Below, piece by piece: positions 36,728 to 44,486 of a stretch of DNA of 64,000 nucleotides; position 1 is the stretch's first letter; every line of letters begins with the position of its first letter. The notes below the pieces were generated by a model. That model was given only the letters and a program-made list of their open reading frames with translations. It did not search any database and had not been told where the DNA came from. The stretch comes from Pseudomonas hunanensis (lineage in GTDB: Bacteria; Pseudomonadota; Gammaproteobacteria; Pseudomonadales; Pseudomonadaceae): the NCBI RefSeq assembly GCF_013393325.1, contig NZ_QJRC01000095.1, positions 744,001-808,000 on the forward strand. The letters are read 5' to 3'. The position numbers were made by a program, and so were the translations under genes.

Positions 36728-37678
36728 ATGCTTTCGCGAACCGCTTCGGACCTGTACTGGATGTCCCGCTACCTGGAACGTGCAGAAAACCTCGCGCGCA
36801 TGCTTGAGGTCAGCTATTCGCTGTCGCTGATGCCACAGGCTGGGCGCAGCGACGGCCATGCCGAGCTGGCGATGTCGCTGTTGGCCTCCGGCACACTGGA
36901 CGACTACATCCGCCGGCACACCGAGCTCGACACCGAGCGCATGCTGCACTTCTTCGCCCTCGACGCGACCAACCCCAGCAGTATCTATTGCTGCCTGCAG
37001 GCCGCCAGGACCAATGCCCATGCGGTGCGCGGCCGGATCACCGCCGACATGTGGGAGAACATCAATGCCACCTGGATCGAAATGCGCAACATCGCCAGCA
37101 ATGGCCTTGGCCGCTATGGCATCAGCCAGTTCTGCGACTGGGTCAAGGAGCGCTCGCACCTGTTCCGTGGCGCGACCTCCGGCACCATCATGCGCAACGA
37201 CGCCTACAGTTTCATCCGCCTGGGGACCTTCCTGGAACGGGCGGACAACACCCTGCGCCTGCTCGATGCGCGTTACGAAATGTTCGGCGAAGCCTCCGAA
37301 GAGGTCAGCGATAGTTCCGCCCGCGGCTACTACCAATGGAGCGCCTTGCTGCGCGCGCTGACCTCGTATGAAGCCTTCAACGAGCTGTATCGCGCCGCGC
37401 CCAGTGCCCGGCCGGTGTCCGAGCTGCTGTTGTTGCGGGTTGATGTGCCGCGCTCGCTGCACGCCTGCATCGAGGAGCTGGACCTGATCCTGGCTGGCCT
37501 GCCGGGCAGCAGCGGGCGCGCCGCCCAGCGCATGGCCGCCGAACTCAATGCGCGCCTGCGCTACACCGCCATCGAGGAAGTCCTCGACGCAGGCTTGCAC
37601 GCCTGGTTGACCGACTTCATCGGCCGCGTCAACCAACTGGGCCAGGCGGTCCATCACTCCTACCTGGAGGTTGTATGA
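36728..37678 (+). CDS. Alpha-E domain protein (DUF403)
   Basis: A 316-residue, nearly all-helical protein of the alpha-E family with the opening M-L-S-R-T-A-S-D-L-Y-W-M-S-R-Y-L-E-R-A-E. It has no known activity; it accompanies circularly permuted ATP-grasp enzymes. The GGAGG ribosome site overlaps the end of the ATP-grasp gene (3-base gap), and its stop overlaps the next start, showing tight coupling. Confidence 0.9.
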   Translation: MLSRTASDLYWMSRYLERAENLARMLEVSYSLSLMPQAGRSDGHAELAMSLLASGTLDDYIRRHTELDTERMLHFFALDATNPSSIYCCLQAARTNAHAVRGRITADMWENINATWIEMRNIASNGLGRYGISQFCDWVKERSHLFRGATSGTIMRNDAYSFIRLGTFLERADNTLRLLDARYEMFGEASEEVSDSSARGYYQWSALLRALTSYEAFNELYRAAPSARPVSELLLLRVDVPRSLHACIEELDLILAGLPGSSGRAAQRMAAELNARLRYTAIEEVLDAGLHAWLTDFIGRVNQLGQAVHHSYLEVV

Positions 37679-38454
37679 AACTGTGCATTCGCCACGACAC
37701 TACCTACAGCTACGCCAGCGACGTCAGCAACAGCATTCAGTTCCTGCGCCTGACGCCACGCAGCAGCGAACGCCAACGCATCGATGATTGGCAACTGGTC
37801 CTTCCCAGCAAGGTCAAGAGCCAGATCGACCCGTACGGCAACATCCTGCATGTGCTGACCCTGGACAAACCCCACGGGCACCTTGCACTGACTGCCAGTG
37901 GCCAGGTAGAGATCGACCCGGATTGCGAGCAGGAGGGCGAAAGCCAGTCGCCTCTGCCCTTCCTGCGTGACAGCCGACTGACTCAAGCCGATGACACACT
38001 CAAGGCCTTCGCCAACCGGCAGTGCGGCAAGCATCGCGACCGGGGGGCATTGACGGGGCTGATGCAAGGCCTGGCCGAGCACATGCCCTACAGCCCTGGG
38101 GCCACCTCGGTGGGCACCACAGCCATCGAAGCGTTCAGGGGTGGCGCTGGCGTGTGCCAGGACCACACCCATGCCTTCCTGGCCTGCGCACGCAGCCTGG
38201 GGGTGCCGGCACGCTACGTTTCCGGTTACCTGTGCACCGAGGACGAGCAGCATCTGGCCAGCCACGCCTGGGCCGAAGCGTGGATCAACGACGCCTGGTT
38301 CAGCTTCGACGTCACCAACCGCCTGACGCGCCCAGAACGTCACCTGAAGCTGGCAGTTGGCCTGGACTACCTCGATGCCTGCCCAGTCAGGGGGGTGCGC
38401 CGTGGCGGCGGCGTCGAATCGATGCAGGCCAGCGTCCACGTTCATCGCCAGTGA
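37675..38454 (+). CDS. Transglutaminase-like cysteine protease
   Basis: A 259-residue protein with an N-terminal beta-sandwich domain and a transglutaminase-like papain-fold core. The catalytic Cys lies in G-A-G-V-C-Q-D-H-T-H, His in H-A-W-A-E-A-W and Asp in W-F-S-F-D-V-T-N. It starts with ATGA overlap to alpha-E. It may cleave or transfer the isopeptide or peptide made by the ATP-grasp enzyme. No signal peptide was seen. Confidence 0.9.
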   Translation: MKLCIRHDTTYSYASDVSNSIQFLRLTPRSSERQRIDDWQLVLPSKVKSQIDPYGNILHVLTLDKPHGHLALTASGQVEIDPDCEQEGESQSPLPFLRDSRLTQADDTLKAFANRQCGKHRDRGALTGLMQGLAEHMPYSPGATSVGTTAIEAFRGGAGVCQDHTHAFLACARSLGVPARYVSGYLCTEDEQHLASHAWAEAWINDAWFSFDVTNRLTRPERHLKLAVGLDYLDACPVRGVRRGGGVESMQASVHVHRQ

Positions 38455-38474
38455 CAGGTTGGCTGCAGGCAGGT

Positions 38475-38496
38475 CTTGTCGCGCGAGCGCGGCAAG
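38475..38496. other. Intergenic hairpin before the Anbu gene
   Basis: 10-base arms with one G-U pair around a 2-base turn, between the transglutaminase gene and the proteasome-like gene. It may tune or process the operon mRNA. Confidence 0.4.
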
Positions 38497-38527
38497 GCCA
38501 CTCCATACGCAACACAAGGGAAACCGC

Positions 38528-39250
38528 ATGACTTACTGCGTCGCCATGCACCTGGAGGACGGGCTCGTCTTCATCAGCGACTCACGCACCAATGCCGGCA
38601 TCGACCAGATCTCCACCTTTGCCAAGTTGTTCGTCTTCAGCGTGCCAGGCGAGCGGCTGATCGTGCTGCAGACCGCCGGCAACCTGGCGACCTCGCAGTC
38701 CGTGGTCAACCTGCTGCGCCAGCGTACCCTGGGCAGCGGCCAGCACCTGCTGAACGTTGCCACGCTTTTCGATGCCACGGTGCTGGTTGCCGACACCCTG
38801 CGCGAAGTGGTCAGCCGTGACCGCAGCAAACTCACCGCGGGCATCGACCTGAGCAGTTCATTCATTGTCGGCGGCCAGATAGCCGCCGGGCCCATGGCCA
38901 TTTTCAATGTCTACGCGCAGGGCAATTTCTTTCAGGCCACGCCGGATACTCCGTTCCTGCAACTGGGTGAAAGCAAGTACGGCCGACCCATACTCGACCG
39001 CAACCTGGATTACCGCACGCCGCTCGATGAAGCGTTGCGCTGTGGCCTGATTTCGTTCGACTCCACCATCCGCAGCAACCTGTCGGTGGGCATGCCGCTG
39101 GACTTGCTGGTGTACCGCAAGAACAGCCTGGAGAGCATGACACGCAGGCGCATCAACAGCGACGATGCCTATTACCAGCAAATTCGCAGGCAATGGAGCG
39201 ACGGGTTGAAGACACTCCTGGCTGAACTGCCGGCGCCGCCTTATGGCTGA
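38528..39250 (+). CDS. Anbu, proteasome-like peptidase subunit
   Basis: A 240-residue Ntn-hydrolase of the Anbu (ancestral beta subunit) family, related to HslV and 20S proteasome beta subunits. The mature N-terminal nucleophile would be Thr2 (M-T-Y-C-V) after Met removal; the D-S-R-T-N turn and a K near residue 34 match the Thr-Asp-Lys site. No propeptide. Anbu forms ring-like helical assemblies in other bacteria; substrates are unknown. The start at 38528 follows AAGGGA. It ends the ATP-grasp operon. Confidence 0.92.
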   Translation: MTYCVAMHLEDGLVFISDSRTNAGIDQISTFAKLFVFSVPGERLIVLQTAGNLATSQSVVNLLRQRTLGSGQHLLNVATLFDATVLVADTLREVVSRDRSKLTAGIDLSSSFIVGGQIAAGPMAIFNVYAQGNFFQATPDTPFLQLGESKYGRPILDRNLDYRTPLDEALRCGLISFDSTIRSNLSVGMPLDLLVYRKNSLESMTRRRINSDDAYYQQIRRQWSDGLKTLLAELPAPPYG

Positions 39251-39326
39251 ATGAGGCGCCGTGGCCAGGTTTCATTGGGGAAGCGACGCAGGTTATCCTG
39301 CACCCTCCCCTTGTCACGAGATTGTC

Positions 39327-40463
39327 ATGTCGTCCGTCGCCACTCCGGTGCAAACCCAACGCGCCGACCGAGACTCGCGCAACGCGGCCCAGGTGCTCAG
39401 CCTGTGCCTGCCCAGTGACGTACTGCTCTACCTGCTGCTGCCGATGTACGCAGCCGACTTCGGCGTGACCTTGGCCGAAGCTGGCGTGCTGCTGGCGGCC
39501 AACCGCCTGGTGCGCATCATCGGTTACGGCTGGGTCGTGCGCTTCTATGCCCGCCATGGTGACCGCGCGGCCTGCAGCCTTGCGGCCTTCGCCGCCGCCG
39601 TGTGCGCACTGGGCAATGCGATGCTGACCGGTTTCGCCGCGCTACTGTTGCTGCGCCTGGTCTGGGGCCTGTGCTTTGCCACGTTCAACCTGAGTACCCA
39701 AACCCTCGCTACCGCTGAGGTACAAGGGGCGGCACGCCGTGCGGGGCGCTCGCGAGCGACCCTTTCCATCGGGCCAATGCTGGCCTTGCCGCTGGGTGCA
39801 CTGATGGCACAGGCCTACGGCCCGCGCAGTGTGTTCTTCGTGCTCTGCATCGGTGCTTTGTTCGGGCTGTGGCGTGCGCGCGCCCTGCCCGGCACCGGCC
39901 ACGCGGTCGCCAGCCGCGGGGGCCGGCGCCTGCGCCTGCCCGACAGCATCGCTACCTGGTCCTTCATCGAAGGGGTGACCCTGGACGGCTTGTTCATCTT
40001 CGGCCTCTCGCTCTACGCACAAACCCACCTGGGGGAGTCCGGCGTGCTGGCAGCGGGCGTGCTGATGGCGGTGCGCTACCTGAGCGAAATGCTCTTCAGC
40101 CCCTTCGGCGGGCGCCTGGCCGACCGCTTCGGGCCGCTGCGCATGTTGGTAGCGCTGTCACTGGCCACGTCGCTGGCGCTGCTGCTGTTTGCCAGCCACT
40201 GGTTGTTCATCGGCGCCTTCTTCGTGCTGGTGCTACGCGCCCTGCAACTGCCGCTGGTGATGACACTGGTGGCCCTGCGCAACCCGCAACAACGCATCCA
40301 GGCGCTGGCCGGCAACGCCGTGTGGCGTGACATTGGCGCGGGGCTCGGGCCGATGCTGGCGGGTGTGCTGCTGCCGCAGGTGCCAGCGATCTGGGCCTAC
40401 GCCGGGGCGGCACTGGCGATCGCGATGGCAGCCTTGAATTGCGCCTGGTCGGCGCGACAATAA
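39327..40463 (+). CDS. MFS transporter
   Basis: A 378-residue, 12-helix major facilitator with the G-R-L-A-D-R-F-G loop motif near residue 265. It is short but complete. No substrate can be assigned. It follows the Anbu gene by 76 bases and may have its own promoter. The ATG at 39327 has a weak ribosome site; an upstream in-frame start at 39261 is less likely. Confidence 0.82.
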   Translation: MSSVATPVQTQRADRDSRNAAQVLSLCLPSDVLLYLLLPMYAADFGVTLAEAGVLLAANRLVRIIGYGWVVRFYARHGDRAACSLAAFAAAVCALGNAMLTGFAALLLLRLVWGLCFATFNLSTQTLATAEVQGAARRAGRSRATLSIGPMLALPLGALMAQAYGPRSVFFVLCIGALFGLWRARALPGTGHAVASRGGRRLRLPDSIATWSFIEGVTLDGLFIFGLSLYAQTHLGESGVLAAGVLMAVRYLSEMLFSPFGGRLADRFGPLRMLVALSLATSLALLLFASHWLFIGAFFVLVLRALQLPLVMTLVALRNPQQRIQALAGNAVWRDIGAGLGPMLAGVLLPQVPAIWAYAGAALAIAMAALNCAWSARQ

Positions 40464-40514
40464 GTGCTGACGCCATGCATGACATGGGCTCACCTATGGT
40501 GTGAGGAGTGATCG

Positions 40515-40556
40515 TTTGAGTCGATCAAATCGCTGAAATCTAATGGTTGCAAACCA
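40515..40556. promoter_or_regulatory. Two small palindromes upstream of dsdX
   Basis: TTTGA-GTCGA-TCAAA (40515-40529) and TGGTT-GCA-AACCA (40544-40556) lie 50-90 bases before the permease start. They are candidate operators for the LysR regulator encoded at the end of this cluster. Confidence 0.5.
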
Positions 40557-40602
40557 ACAAGAAGCTCGCACGGAAGCGATCAGCGATAGAGATAACTACA
40601 CG

Positions 40603-41946
40603 ATGACTCCAACGTTCTCATTAATCGTTCTGGGCACTGCAATACTGCTGATCGTGGTCATGATCAGCAAGCTCAAGGTCCACCCCTTCCTGGCACTGCT
40701 GGCCGCAAGCCTGGTGGTGGGCATTGGTACCGGCATGCCGCCGACGGCCATGGTTGCCGCGTTCGAAAAAGGCATGGGCAGCACGCTGGGCTTTCTTGCC
40801 GGCATCATCGGCCTGGGCAGTATCCTCGGCAAACTGCTGGAAGAGTCGGGTGGGGCCAGGCGCATCGCCACCACGCTGCTGAACCTGTTGGGTGAACGCA
40901 ATGCTTCATGGGCCATGATGCTGGTGGGCTTCATCGCTGGCATCCCGGTGTTTTTCGAGGTCGGCTTCGTGCTGCTCATTCCGCTGATCTACGTGGTTGC
41001 CCGGCAAACCCGCATCAGCATGCTGTACCTCGGCGTCCCGCTGGCCACCTCGCTGATGGTGGTGCACTGCATTCTGCCGCCACACCCAGCTGCTACGGCG
41101 ATTACCGGCATGCTCAATGCCGATATCGGCACGGTCATCCTCTATGGCCTGATCGTTGGCTTGCCCACTGCCATCATCGCCGGCCCGGTCTGGGTACGCT
41201 TCGCCTGCAAGCGCGGCGCAACACAAGCGCAAGATACCTTCCTTTCGGCACGTACCGAGGCCCAGGTCGATGACCAGCCGCTGCCTGCTTTCGGCATTAC
41301 CCTCGCCACCGTCCTGCTGCCGTTGCTGCTGATGGTCGGCAAAACCTTGGCCGTCATGGTGCTGGCAAAGGGCTCCACGCTGTACGAGTGGGTGGCCTTC
41401 GTTGGCAACCCACTGATCGCCCTGGCGCTGTCGGTTATGTTCGGCTACTGGGCACTGGGCCTGCGCCGCGGCCTGGACATGGCGCAGTTGCTCAACCTGA
41501 CCCAGCGCTGCTTCCCGCCCCTGGCCGGTATTTTGCTGATTATCGGTGCCGGCGGCGCCTTCAACGACATGCTGGTCGGTAGCGGCATCGGCAAGGCGCT
41601 GGCTGACGTGCTCAACCAGACCCAGCTCAACCCGATCATCCTCGCCTGGCTGATCGCTGGGATCATGCACTTCGCGGTCGGTTCGGCCACGGTGGCAATG
41701 ATCAGCGCGGCCGGCATGGTCATGCCGATCCTGGGCCAACACCCCGAATACAACCGGGAAATCCTGGTGATCGCCATCGGTGCAGGCGCCATCGGCTGGA
41801 CACACATTACCGATTCGGCGTTCTGGGTGGTGAAGGAGTATCTGGGGCTGTCACTCAGCGATGCGTTGAAAAAATTCACTGCGGCGACAGTGCTGGCCTC
41901 GGTGATCGCCTTGTGCCTGACCCTGCTCCTTTCAAAAATTGTCTGA
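40603..41946 (+). CDS. dsdX: D-serine transporter DsdX (GntP family)
   Basis: A 447-residue GntP-family permease with about 12-14 helices and the motifs G-S-I-L-G-K-L-L-E-E-S-G-G-A and H-P-A-A-T-A-I. GntP members import gluconate, fructuronate or D-serine; here the immediate downstream dsdA (34-base gap) identifies D-serine as the probable substrate. The ATG at 40603 gives the conserved N-terminus; a longer start at 40543 overlaps a palindrome. Confidence 0.87.
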   Translation: MTPTFSLIVLGTAILLIVVMISKLKVHPFLALLAASLVVGIGTGMPPTAMVAAFEKGMGSTLGFLAGIIGLGSILGKLLEESGGARRIATTLLNLLGERNASWAMMLVGFIAGIPVFFEVGFVLLIPLIYVVARQTRISMLYLGVPLATSLMVVHCILPPHPAATAITGMLNADIGTVILYGLIVGLPTAIIAGPVWVRFACKRGATQAQDTFLSARTEAQVDDQPLPAFGITLATVLLPLLLMVGKTLAVMVLAKGSTLYEWVAFVGNPLIALALSVMFGYWALGLRRGLDMAQLLNLTQRCFPPLAGILLIIGAGGAFNDMLVGSGIGKALADVLNQTQLNPIILAWLIAGIMHFAVGSATVAMISAAGMVMPILGQHPEYNREILVIAIGAGAIGWTHITDSAFWVVKEYLGLSLSDALKKFTAATVLASVIALCLTLLLSKIV

Positions 41947-41980
41947 TCTACTCTGCAAAGACTGCACAACAGGTGAAATC

Positions 41981-43318
41981 ATGATTCACGGAAAAACCCT
42001 GGAAGCCTGGCAACAAAGCCACCCGATCATCGCCGACCTGGTCGCCCTGAAAGAAACAAGCTGGTTCAACCCGGGTATCGCCCAGGCATCCGAAGCCCTA
42101 CGCGACGTGGGCCTCACGGCTGCAGACGTGCAGGCGGCGAGCGCACGGCTGCAGCGGTTTGCGCCGTACCTGGCAACAGTCTTCCCCGAAACAGCGCCAG
42201 CCGGTGGCATCATCGAGTCGCACATCGCCCCATTGCCGCTGCTTCGCCAACGGCTGATCGAGGAAGGCGCATTGCGCAACGCCGGCAGCCTGTGGCTCAA
42301 GGCAGACAGCGACTTGCCTGTTTCCGGCTCGATCAAGGCCCGGGGTGGTATTCATGAAGTACTCAAGCATGCCGAAGACCTGGCCCTGGCGGCCGGCCTG
42401 ATCACGCCAACGGATGACTACACCCGGCTGGCAAGCGAGCAGGCGCGCGCCTTCTTCGGCCAGTACAAGATCGCCGTGGGCTCGACCGGTAACCTGGGTT
42501 TGTCGATTGGCATCATGAGCGCGAAGCTGGGCTTCCAGGTGAGCGTGCACATGTCGTCCGACGCCAGGCAGTGGAAAAAGGACAAGCTGCGTGCCAACGG
42601 CGTGACCGTGGTCGAGCACGCCTCCGACTACAGCGTTGCGGTCGAGCAAGGGCGCCAACAGGCGGCAGCCGACCCCAGCTGCTACTTCGTTGACGACGAG
42701 AACTCGCCTCAGCTGTTCCTGGGCTATGCCGTCGCCGCTGAACGGCTGGCCCTCCAGTTCGACCAGGCTGGCATCCAGGTGGACGCAGATCACCCGCTGT
42801 TCGTCTACCTGCCTTGCGGCGTAGGGGGCGGCCCTGGCGGCGTAGCGTTCGGGTTGAAGCTGGTATTCGGCGATGCGGTGCACTGTATCTTTGCCGAACC
42901 CACCCACTCCCCTTGCATGTTGCTGGGCGTGTACACCGGCCTGCACGATGAAACCAGCGTGCAGGACTTCGGCATCGACAACATCACCGCCGCCGACGGT
43001 CTGGCGGTCGGGCGGCCATCCGGGTTCGTCGGCAAAGCCATGCAGCGGCTGATCGATGGTTACTACACCGTGACCGACGAAGCACTGTACCGCTTGATGG
43101 TCATCGCCCATGAGCAGGACAAGGTCAAACTGGAACCTTCTGCCTTGGCCGGCGTACCCGGTATGCTACGGGTATTGCAGGCAGACGAGTACCTGGCTCG
43201 TCAAGGCTTCACCCCAACCCAGCTGCAGCAGGCAACCCACCTCGTCTGGGGAACCGGTGGCAGCATGGTGCCGGAAGATGAGTTCAACGCCTACCTGGCG
43301 AAAGGGCGCAGCGTGTAA
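41981..43318 (+). CDS. dsdA: D-serine dehydratase
   Basis: A 445-residue PLP enzyme converting D-serine to pyruvate and ammonia. The PLP lysine is K119 in P-V-S-G-S-I-K-A-R-G-G, and the cofactor phosphate loop G-S-T-G-N-L-G-L-S is present. Length matches E. coli DsdA (442). It lies between dsdX and a LysR gene and detoxifies and uses imported D-serine. Confidence 0.95.
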   Translation: MIHGKTLEAWQQSHPIIADLVALKETSWFNPGIAQASEALRDVGLTAADVQAASARLQRFAPYLATVFPETAPAGGIIESHIAPLPLLRQRLIEEGALRNAGSLWLKADSDLPVSGSIKARGGIHEVLKHAEDLALAAGLITPTDDYTRLASEQARAFFGQYKIAVGSTGNLGLSIGIMSAKLGFQVSVHMSSDARQWKKDKLRANGVTVVEHASDYSVAVEQGRQQAAADPSCYFVDDENSPQLFLGYAVAAERLALQFDQAGIQVDADHPLFVYLPCGVGGGPGGVAFGLKLVFGDAVHCIFAEPTHSPCMLLGVYTGLHDETSVQDFGIDNITAADGLAVGRPSGFVGKAMQRLIDGYYTVTDEALYRLMVIAHEQDKVKLEPSALAGVPGMLRVLQADEYLARQGFTPTQLQQATHLVWGTGGSMVPEDEFNAYLAKGRSV

Positions 43319-43353
43319 CCGCAATCAGTGAACTGCACAGGAAGGATTGAACC

Positions 43354-44301
43354 ATGAAAAAGCCCAGCGGCGGCGCCGTGAAACTCAGTGGCTCGCACCT
43401 GGGCAGCCTGCATGTCTTTCTGGTGGCCGCACGGCACTTGAGCTTCTCTCGCGCGGCGGATGAGCTGTGCCTGACGGCCAGTGCCGTGAGCCATCGCATC
43501 AATCGACTGGAAGATGAACTGGCGCTCAAGCTGTTCCACCGCATGCCGCGCAAAGTCAGCCTCAGCGAAGACGGCGAGCGCCTGTTCGCGGTCATGCAGC
43601 GCACCATGGATGAGCTCAGCGAGGCCGTGCAGGCACGCGCGCACGCCGAAATCGCCGGCCAGCTGACGCTGTATGTACGCCCGTCAGTCGCACAGTGCTG
43701 GCTGGTGCCACGGCTGGCGCAGTTCACCACCCGTTACCCCGACATCCAGCTCGATATCAGGGTGGGCAACGAGAGCATCGATTACCGCACCCGCAAGATC
43801 GACCTGGTCCTCTGTTATTCGGATGGTCACCATCCGGGTTTGCAGAGCATCCATTTGATGAACGAGCGAATCGCCCCGGTGTGCTCCCCTCATTACGCTC
43901 AGACCCATGCATTGGCCAATGACCTGAACCGGCTGGATCAATGCACCACATTGCATGATGTAGCGGCCTGGGACAACGCTGCATTCGATGCCGAATGGCA
44001 GCTCTGGGCCAGCACCACAGGTGCGCGTATCAGCCTCCCGCGCCGGTTCCTCACCTTCGATCGCTCCGACCTTTGCACGCTCGCGGCACTGAACCACACA
44101 GGCATCGCGATCGGCCGGGAACAACTGGTCAGAACGCGCATTGCGCAAGGTGAACTGGTCCTGCCGTTCGGCGGTTTCGTCGACACCTCCAACTATGGCT
44201 ATTACCTGGTCTACCCGCATCATGACCCGATGCCCAAACGCCTGCAGGTGTTGATCGACTGGCTCGTGGAATGCGCCCAGTCACCTGGCCCGAACCCATG
44301 A
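43354..44301 (+). CDS. dsdC: LysR-family regulator of D-serine genes (DsdC-like)
   Basis: A 315-residue LysR regulator with an HTH (R-A-A-D-E-L-C-L-T-A-S-A-V-S-H-R-I) in a GcvA/DsdC-like N-terminus. Unlike E. coli, where dsdC is divergent, it follows dsdA co-directionally (35-base gap) and is probably in the same transcript. It likely activates dsdXA with D-serine. The symbol is assigned by context; the subfamily is shared with GcvA. Confidence 0.8.
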   Translation: MKKPSGGAVKLSGSHLGSLHVFLVAARHLSFSRAADELCLTASAVSHRINRLEDELALKLFHRMPRKVSLSEDGERLFAVMQRTMDELSEAVQARAHAEIAGQLTLYVRPSVAQCWLVPRLAQFTTRYPDIQLDIRVGNESIDYRTRKIDLVLCYSDGHHPGLQSIHLMNERIAPVCSPHYAQTHALANDLNRLDQCTTLHDVAAWDNAAFDAEWQLWASTTGARISLPRRFLTFDRSDLCTLAALNHTGIAIGREQLVRTRIAQGELVLPFGGFVDTSNYGYYLVYPHHDPMPKRLQVLIDWLVECAQSPGPNP

Positions 44302-44486
44302 CTTGCACGACGGCGCAAGCTTCAACCCTTTATCTTTATCGATGTATCCAAGCTTCGCGCCCGTGTTCGATTGCTTCTTTTCATTTGTTTGCGGTCGGCT
44401 GCGCTGGGGTGCGCAGCGCCGATGACGACACATTCTGACCATCGCCCCCCAGACCATGAGCACCCCACAGCATCAGGATGTTCATC

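Noticed and set aside
44302..44486. Possible integration boundary at the left of the accessory block
   Set aside because: No integrase, tRNA end, direct repeat or insertion sequence could be seen on either side, so mobility is not claimed.
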